From contig MHLS01000030.1 of the NCBI GenBank assembly GCA_001819095.1, positions 51,525 through 68,591 of the forward strand: a stretch of 17,067 bases of DNA, given 5' to 3'. Below, piece by piece: positions 13,513 to 17,067 of the stretch. The translations under genes were made by a program, and so were the position numbers. The number at the start of each line of letters is the position of its first letter. Position 1 is the first letter of the stretch. Origin of the DNA: Candidatus Lloydbacteria bacterium RIFCSPLOWO2_02_FULL_54_12 (GTDB taxonomy: Bacteria > Patescibacteriota > Minisyncoccia > Phycocordibacterales > UBA6899). The notes beneath the pieces are model-generated. The model worked only from the letters and a program-made list of their open reading frames with translations, had not been told where the DNA came from and did not search any database.

Positions 13513-14565
13513 CTAACGGGGCGGAAGTTCGTTGTCGTGCTCGATCAGGACCTCGCGGTACGTGTCGAGATTTTCGACGACGATGCCGGTACCGCGCGCG
13601 ACGGCGGTCAGAGGATCGTCGGCGCTCGTGACGGGTATCTTCAAGGCCTCCGAGAGCCGGTCGGCAATGCCGATCAGAAGCGCTCCCCCCCCCACCAAGA
13701 TGACGCCGCGATTCATGACATCCGAGAGGATCTCCGGCGGCGTCGTTTCAAGGACCTCTTTCGTCGACTCGACAAGCACCTGTATCGACGGCGCGAGCGC
13801 TTCGCGTATGTCGGCGTCCGTCACGATGACTTCGCGCGGAAGACCCGTCAAAAGGTCGCGGCCGCGCAACGGGGCTTCAAGCGAGGTCGCGGGCTTCGTC
13901 GCGGAACCGATGGCCATTTTCACATTCTCCGCGGTCCGCTCGCCGATCAATATCTTGAACTCGTCGCGAATATAGGAAATGATGTCGGAATTGAATCGAT
14001 CGCCGGCAACTTTCAAGTTCTTGGAGTTGACGATCCCGCCCAACGAGATGACGGCGATGTCGGATGTCCCTCCGCCGATGTCGATCACCATCGAGCCCAC
14101 GGGATCCATGACGGGAAGCCGGATACCGATCGCCGCGGCCATCGGCTCTTCGACGATGAACACTTCACGCGCTCCGGCGTTCATCGCGGCATCGCGCACC
14201 GCGCGCGTTTCGACGTTCGTGATGGAGGAAGGCACGCCGATCACGATGCGCGGACGCCCCCTTCGCTTGGACACTTTTTGCGCCTTGTTGATGAAATGCG
14301 CGAGCATCTCCTCGGTCACCTCGAAGTCGGAGATGACTCCGTCAACCAAGGGGCGAACGGCAACGACATGCCCCGGCGTGCGCCCGAGCATCTGTTTCGC
14401 GTCGGTGCCGACGGCGACGACACGATTGGTCTTTTGGTTGATGGCAACGACGGACGGCTCATTGATGATGATGCCGTGGTCGCGAAGATACACAAGGGTA
14501 TTTGCAGTACCCAAGTCTATGCCGATATCCCCCCCTCCCATCATGCTATAGAAGCGCTCAAGCAT
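13513..14565 (-). CDS. mreB: Rod shape-determining actin homologue MreB
   Basis: Polymerises on the inner membrane face and directs lateral wall synthesis. It has 350 residues, the usual length. Nucleotide-binding motifs are clear: phosphate 1 DIGIDLGTANTLVY (13-26), connect 1 VPSSITNVETRAVRDAA, EEPMAAAIG (139-147), phosphate 2 IDIGGGTSDIAVISL (161-175) and the adenosine motif GVILVGGGALLIGI (287-300). It heads the mreB-mreC-mreD-like-mrdA operon. TAGAAT lies nine bases before the ATG, predicting a leader of two or three bases; there is no SD. The promoter is back to back with a plus-strand promoter for unknown genes. Confidence 0.97.
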   Translation of the reverse strand: MLERFYSMMGGGDIGIDLGTANTLVYLRDHGIIINEPSVVAINQKTNRVVAVGTDAKQMLGRTPGHVVAVRPLVDGVISDFEVTEEMLAHFINKAQKVSKRRGRPRIVIGVPSSITNVETRAVRDAAMNAGAREVFIVEEPMAAAIGIRLPVMDPVGSMVIDIGGGTSDIAVISLGGIVNSKNLKVAGDRFNSDIISYIRDEFKILIGERTAENVKMAIGSATKPATSLEAPLRGRDLLTGLPREVIVTDADIREALAPSIQVLVESTKEVLETTPPEILSDVMNRGVILVGGGALLIGIADRLSEALKIPVTSADDPLTAVARGTGIVVENLDTYREVLIEHDNELPPR

Positions 14566-14574
14566 CGTGGCCCC

Positions 14575-14603
14575 ATTCTATGCGAACGCCCCGTGAGAAG
14601 CAA
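14575..14603 (-). promoter_or_regulatory. mreB operon promoter
   Basis: TTGCTT (14598-14603), a 17-base spacer and TAGAAT (14575-14580) on the minus strand, with nine bases to the mreB ATG. The -35 lies only four bases from the -35 of the divergent plus-strand promoter, so the two may compete or be co-regulated. Confidence 0.65.
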
Positions 14604-14607
14604 ATGT

Positions 14608-14635
14608 TTGACAAGATATTTTTATAATGTATAGT
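14608..14635 (+). promoter_or_regulatory. Promoter of the two-gene plus-strand operon
   Basis: TTGACA (14608-14613), 16 bases, TATAGT (14630-14635). A second hexamer, TATAAT, sits at 14623-14628 but is too close to this -35 to be its partner. The preceding bases share a 13-mer with the promoter at 1951. Confidence 0.6.
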
Positions 14636-14672
14636 TTTCACATAGTTCGTTGTCATTTTTCTGGGAGGTCGG

Positions 14673-15017
14673 GTGGATTACCTCAAATGTATACGCGCCA
14701 ATCGCTGTTCACTAGTCGGGTTTGTTCTTCTTGCAATTTTTTTGCCATCAACGATTACGGCCGGCATATTCCGGCATTGGTGGCTGTACGATCTCGTTTG
14801 TCCCCCGGCAATACTTGGATTCGCGCTGTTTGCGGTCACTGGTTTTGGCATGGTAACTCTGGGAGCGTACCGGCGCACGAAAAAACACATTGCGCGCTTT
14901 GGTCGGATCGACGAACGCTTTGAGTTCATCGCTTACTGCAGTGACTGCGGCCGATACCTCGCCGCAAAAGAAGCGGGGATCGAAATTCCCATTCACGGAG
15001 AGAAGGAGGCACAGTGA
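14673..15017 (+). CDS. Unknown membrane protein with CxxC motif, 114 residues
   Basis: Starts at a GTG with a good SD (GGGAGG, 14663-14668). I do not recognise the family. Two membrane helices are likely (about 13-32, SLVGFVLLAIFLPSTITAGI, and 40-64, DLVCPPAILGFALFAVTGFGMVTLG), followed by a basic region (RRTKKHIARF) and a C-terminal soluble part with YCSDCGRYLAAKE. The CxxC pair (Cys89, Cys92) resembles half of a zinc ribbon; Cys6 and Cys12 near the N-terminus could complete a site or act in a dimer. Its stop overlaps the GTG start of the next gene (GTGA), so the two are translationally coupled and probably work together. It diverges from mreB. Confidence 0.8.
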   Translation: MDYLKCIRANRCSLVGFVLLAIFLPSTITAGIFRHWWLYDLVCPPAILGFALFAVTGFGMVTLGAYRRTKKHIARFGRIDERFEFIAYCSDCGRYLAAKEAGIEIPIHGEKEAQ

Positions 15018-15385
15018 AACAATTCACCGCTGAGGAACTGCGGGAAGCATTGTTCGGGTTGCCGCAACTTGCGTGCTACAGCAAAGAGACGGTTTCCAAA
15101 CTCTTTCTCGAAGAAAAGCTCACGAAGATACCGAAAAGGCTGCTCGCGGAACTCCGCGACACCGGAGTTCCCGGCCCGTGGGTCCACCTTCGGGACACGT
15201 ATCTCTGGGACGCCATGGCGAAGCTCCTTTGCATGCCGAGGGAAGCCGTCACGCTCTGGGCAAGACAGCACGAAAAGGAGATCCAAAACCTTTTTGACGA
15301 AGGCGACAGGATCTCGTGGACGAACGAAGAGTGGGTGCTCGCGCTCGTCAACCTCGCGGCAAAGCACCTGTTCAAGACCTCGTGA
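15014..15385 (+). CDS. Unknown soluble protein, 123 residues, coupled to the membrane gene
   Basis: GTG start inside the upstream stop codon (GTGA) with a near-perfect SD (AAGGAGG, 15003-15009). No family is recognised. The protein looks helical, with no membrane segment: an N-terminal FTAEELREALFGLPQLACYS, a central KLTKIPKRLLAELRDTG, and PREAVTLWARQHEKEIQNLFDEGD followed by TNEEWVLALVNLAAKHL. Two helix-turn-helix-like stretches could exist (around 20-45 and 75-95) but this is not demonstrated. It may be a cytoplasmic partner of the CxxC membrane protein. It converges on proS, with one base between the two stop codons, and its terminator lies inside the 3' end of proS. Confidence 0.8.
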   Translation: MKQFTAEELREALFGLPQLACYSKETVSKLFLEEKLTKIPKRLLAELRDTGVPGPWVHLRDTYLWDAMAKLLCMPREAVTLWARQHEKEIQNLFDEGDRISWTNEEWVLALVNLAAKHLFKTS

Positions 15386-15386
15386 A

Positions 15387-16664
15387 TCACCTGTCGCTCG
15401 GCAAATCGCCGAGCGAATTTTTATTTACTGCGGCAAACAACTCCTCCTCCCCCACCATGCGCGCCGAGTCTTCGGTGCGCTTTTTCATCTCGTACTTTTT
15501 CTCTCCGAGCGTCTTCTTCGAAACCACAACGCGAAGCGGAATGCCGATAAGGTCGCTGTCTTTGAATTTCTCGCCCGCCGAAACGTCCTTGCGGTCGTCG
15601 TAGAGCACGTCAACGTCCCTCCGTGAAAGCTCCTCGTAGAGCGCCCTCGCGGCGAAATTCACTTCGTCCGTCTCGGCGCTCAAGTTGAGAAGGTGGGCGG
15701 AAAATGGCGCGATCGCTTCGGGCCACACGATGCCCTTCTCGTCGGCGAACACCTCCACGGCGGCTCCCATGACGCGTCCGAGACCGATGCCGTAACAGCC
15801 CATTTGTATCGGTTGCGGCTTCCCTTCCTCATCTTTATATGAGAGCCCGAATGCGTTCGAGTATTTCGTTTTCAGTTCGAAGATATTCCCCACTTCGATA
15901 GCGCGTTCCTCACGAAGCTCCGAGCCTTTGCACGACGGGCAATTCGGCTGTTCAGTCTTCACCTCTTTGTTGATAGCCACCCTGCAGTTGACGCAAAGGT
16001 AGATGGTATCCTCACCCGCCGGAGTTATCGTCTGGAATTCGTGCGAGTACTTTGAAAAACTCCCGCCGGAAGCGAACGTGAGAAATGTTTGTTCGCCGAT
16101 ACCGATGCGATCGAAGACGCGCTTGTACACCGCTTTCATCTTCTCGTAATACTCGGCAAGGTCCTTTTCGTCGCGGTGGAAAGAGTAAAAGTCCTTCATG
16201 ATGAATTCCCGCCCGCGAAGAATGCCGCTTTTCGCGCGCAATTCCATGCGAAATTTGTTCTGAAATTGATACACTGCGCGCGGAAGATCACGATATGAGG
16301 AAATGAACGAGCCGACCAAGGGCGTCACCACCTCCTCATGCGTCGGACCAAGCGCCACCTCGCGCCCCGAAGAGTCGGCAACTTTATAGAGGTCGGTCAT
16401 TGTATTCCATCGGCCGGTCTTCTCCCAAAGCTCTTTGGGGTGGAAGGAGGGCATCAAGAGCTCGATGCCGCCTGCCCTATTCATCTCGTCGCGGATGATC
16501 TGTTCGACCTTCTTGAGCACGCGGAGCCCGAGCGGGAGATAGGTATATACGCCCGCGGCAAGCTTATCGATATAGCCGGCACGAATAAGGAGCTGGGCGT
16601 TCTTCGCCACCTCATCTTTCGGCGCCTCGCGGCGGGTCTTGGTGAAGAGTTCCGACTGGAGCAT
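15387..16664 (-). CDS. proS: Prolyl-tRNA synthetase, short form without the insertion domain
   Basis: Charges tRNA-Pro with proline. With the start at 16664 it has 425 residues; bacterial-type ProRS with the editing insertion has about 570. Motif 1 region includes AGYIDKLAAGVYTYLPLGLRVL. Motif 2 is FRMELRAKSGILRGREFIMKDFYSFH (about 138-163 in this numbering) and motif 3 is MGCYGIGLGRVMGAAVE (about 288-304). LGPTHEEVVTPLV and GGSFSKYSHEF are ProRS signatures. The insertion domain that normally lies between motifs 2 and 3 is missing. A four-Cys cluster (CVNC and CPSC, about 224-245) occupies part of that stretch and could bind zinc. The C-terminal anticodon-binding domain is present. The in-frame ATG at 16700 is unlikely because TACAAT sits six bases above 16664. 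Confidence 0.93.
   Translation of the reverse strand: MLQSELFTKTRREAPKDEVAKNAQLLIRAGYIDKLAAGVYTYLPLGLRVLKKVEQIIRDEMNRAGGIELLMPSFHPKELWEKTGRWNTMTDLYKVADSSGREVALGPTHEEVVTPLVGSFISSYRDLPRAVYQFQNKFRMELRAKSGILRGREFIMKDFYSFHRDEKDLAEYYEKMKAVYKRVFDRIGIGEQTFLTFASGGSFSKYSHEFQTITPAGEDTIYLCVNCRVAINKEVKTEQPNCPSCKGSELREERAIEVGNIFELKTKYSNAFGLSYKDEEGKPQPIQMGCYGIGLGRVMGAAVEVFADEKGIVWPEAIAPFSAHLLNLSAETDEVNFAARALYEELSRRDVDVLYDDRKDVSAGEKFKDSDLIGIPLRVVVSKKTLGEKKYEMKKRTEDSARMVGEEELFAAVNKNSLGDLPSDR
15395..15422 (+). terminator. Rho-independent terminator of the plus-strand pair
   Basis: CGCTCGGC, loop AAATC, GCCGAGCG form a perfect 8-bp stem, then AA and five T residues. The same bases encode the last residues of ProRS on the opposite strand (LGDLPSDR), so coding and terminator function are superimposed. 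Confidence 0.88.
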
Positions 16665-16670
16665 TCGGAT

Positions 16671-16700
16671 ATTGTATCTTACCGCAGAGCATTTTTCCAA
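16671..16700 (-). promoter_or_regulatory. proS promoter
   Basis: TTGGAA (16695-16700), an 18-base spacer and TACAAT (16671-16676) on the minus strand, then six bases (ATCCGA) and the ATG. This predicts a leaderless proS mRNA and supports the start at 16664. Confidence 0.65.
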
Positions 16701-16736
16701 TCTGCCTACGTGATGGTCGGCATGCGCCGCGAAATA

Positions 16737-16745
16737 TGCTATATT
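16737..16745 (+). promoter_or_regulatory. Extended -10 promoter of the 48-residue gene
   Basis: TGC followed directly by TATATT (16740-16745) matches an extended -10 element; no good -35 is seen. The leader of about 20 bases contains the SD site. It diverges from the proS promoter. Confidence 0.5.
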
Positions 16746-16773
16746 TCAGAAAGATCGTTCGCGAGGTGCCGCA

Positions 16774-16920
16774 ATGAAACGCTACCTTCCCGTCGTTGTA
16801 TTTGTCGTCGTGTCGCTCCTCTACCTCGGCTATCTCTTTTACTACGGCCCGTCGGAAGACGAGCCAGGGTACACGGAGCCGACGGGCCGCGTCGAACAGC
16901 CATTCACACGAATTACCTAG
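16774..16920 (+). CDS. Small single-span membrane peptide, 48 residues
   Basis: ATG start with SD GAGG (16763-16766, spacing 7), then 48 codons and a terminator touching the stop. The N-terminus is basic (MKR), one membrane helix runs from about 4 to 25 (YLPVVVFVVVSLLYLGYLFYY), and the outer tail is acidic and Pro/Gly-rich (GPSEDEPGYTEPTGR). By the positive-inside rule the tail would be outside the cell. Promoter, SD and terminator together make it a convincing small gene. I recognise no family. It diverges from proS. Confidence 0.75.
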   Translation: MKRYLPVVVFVVVSLLYLGYLFYYGPSEDEPGYTEPTGRVEQPFTRIT

Positions 16921-16945
16921 TCCGCTAAAATGAGGCGGATTTTTT
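16921..16945 (+). terminator. Rho-independent terminator of the 48-residue gene
   Basis: TCCGC pairs with GCGGA around a 9-base loop and is followed by six T residues (16940-16945). It begins immediately after the stop codon. Confidence 0.82.
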
Positions 16946-16952
16946 ATTGGGA

Positions 16953-16997
16953 GCGTCCAAAATACCCCGTGGCTCTGCCACGGGGATGAGTGGACGC
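16953..16997. repeat. Nested double hairpin
   Basis: Outer arms GCGTCCA (16953-16959) and TGGACGC (16991-16997) enclose inner arms CCCCGTGG (16965-16972) and CCACGGGG (16978-16985) with loop CTCTG. Both stems are perfect and are separated by symmetric five-base internal loops. No U-run follows. The form is like REP elements or transposon-end hairpins, or part of an RNA. Confidence 0.7.
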
Positions 16998-17010
16998 AAG
17001 ATATGTTGGA

Positions 17011-17062
17011 GCGGGCGGTGGCCCGCACCTCTTCCAAAAAACTTGCCCATGGTTCCGCCCGC
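17011..17062. repeat. Alternative GC-rich hairpins at the window end
   Basis: GCGGGC (17011-17016) can pair locally with GCCCGC (17021-17026). Alternatively GCGGGCGG (17011-17018) can pair with CCGCCCGC (17055-17062). The two foldings exclude each other. With the adjacent nested hairpin this could be the beginning of a structured RNA or repeat element cut by the window edge. Confidence 0.5.
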
Positions 17063-17067
17063 CAAAT

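Noticed and set aside
13366..14634. A 422-codon open frame on the plus strand
   Set aside because: Antisense to mreB and the mreB promoter; its residues show no family features and mirror MreB codons.
14627..14923. A 98-codon ATG frame on the plus strand ahead of the membrane gene
   Set aside because: It starts inside the -10 region and has no SD site, while the overlapping GTG frame has a strong SD, membrane helices and coupling to the next gene.

Overview
The window looks like part of a Candidate Phyla Radiation genome, most likely Parcubacteria. This is inferred from compact reduced-size proteins, a class II LysRS and a short ProRS without the insertion domain, a MurF-like ligase without the usual N-terminal domain, short genes in the FtsL and MreD positions, and an FN3-containing pilin-like protein. 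GC is moderate and the standard code fits, with TAA, TAG and TGA all used as stops. No database search was possible, so the phylum call is an inference.

Layout. 1-1409 (minus): 5' part of a pilin-like, FN3-type surface protein that runs off the window. 1410-1838: a spacer with fragments of a tRNA 3' end, a terminator and an intact tRNA-Glu(CTC), all on the minus strand. 2013-2408 (plus): an unknown 131-residue protein with its own promoter, Shine-Dalgarno (SD) site and terminator. 2450-8000 (minus): a reduced division and cell wall (dcw) cluster. It is transcribed from a promoter carrying four MraZ-type GTGGG boxes, in the order mraZ, a possible 52-residue ORF, rsmH, a 34-residue ORF, an ftsL-like gene, ftsI, a perfect 21-bp terminator stem, then murF with its own start region. 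8000-8241: a DnaA-box-like site and several strong hairpins. 8242-10188 (minus): greA-lysS. 10239-10562 (minus): a small coiled-coil protein. 10635-14565 (minus): mreB-mreC-mreD-like-mrdA, the elongation machinery. 14673-15385 (plus): two overlapping unknown genes, the first a membrane protein with a CxxC pair. 15387-16664 (minus): proS. 16774-16920 (plus): a 48-residue single-span membrane peptide with promoter, SD site and terminator. 16950-17067: nested hairpins.

The housekeeping content is cell-wall growth: MraZ and RsmH at the head of the dcw cluster, septal PBP (FtsI) with an FtsL-like partner, MurF for the last soluble precursor step, and MreBCD with PBP2 for elongation. It is interleaved with translation and transcription genes (LysRS, ProRS, GreA, tRNA-Glu).

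The most interesting pattern is in gene starts. The recognisable minus-strand genes lack a convincing SD site. Several have a -10-like hexamer only 6 to 9 bases before the ATG, four of them with a -35-like element 17 or 18 bases further up, which predicts leaderless or nearly leaderless mRNAs. The four plus-strand genes, all of unknown function and all transcribed away from a housekeeping promoter, carry purine-rich SD sites. A second notable structure is the inverted, interrupted duplicate of the tRNA-Glu 3' half around its terminator.
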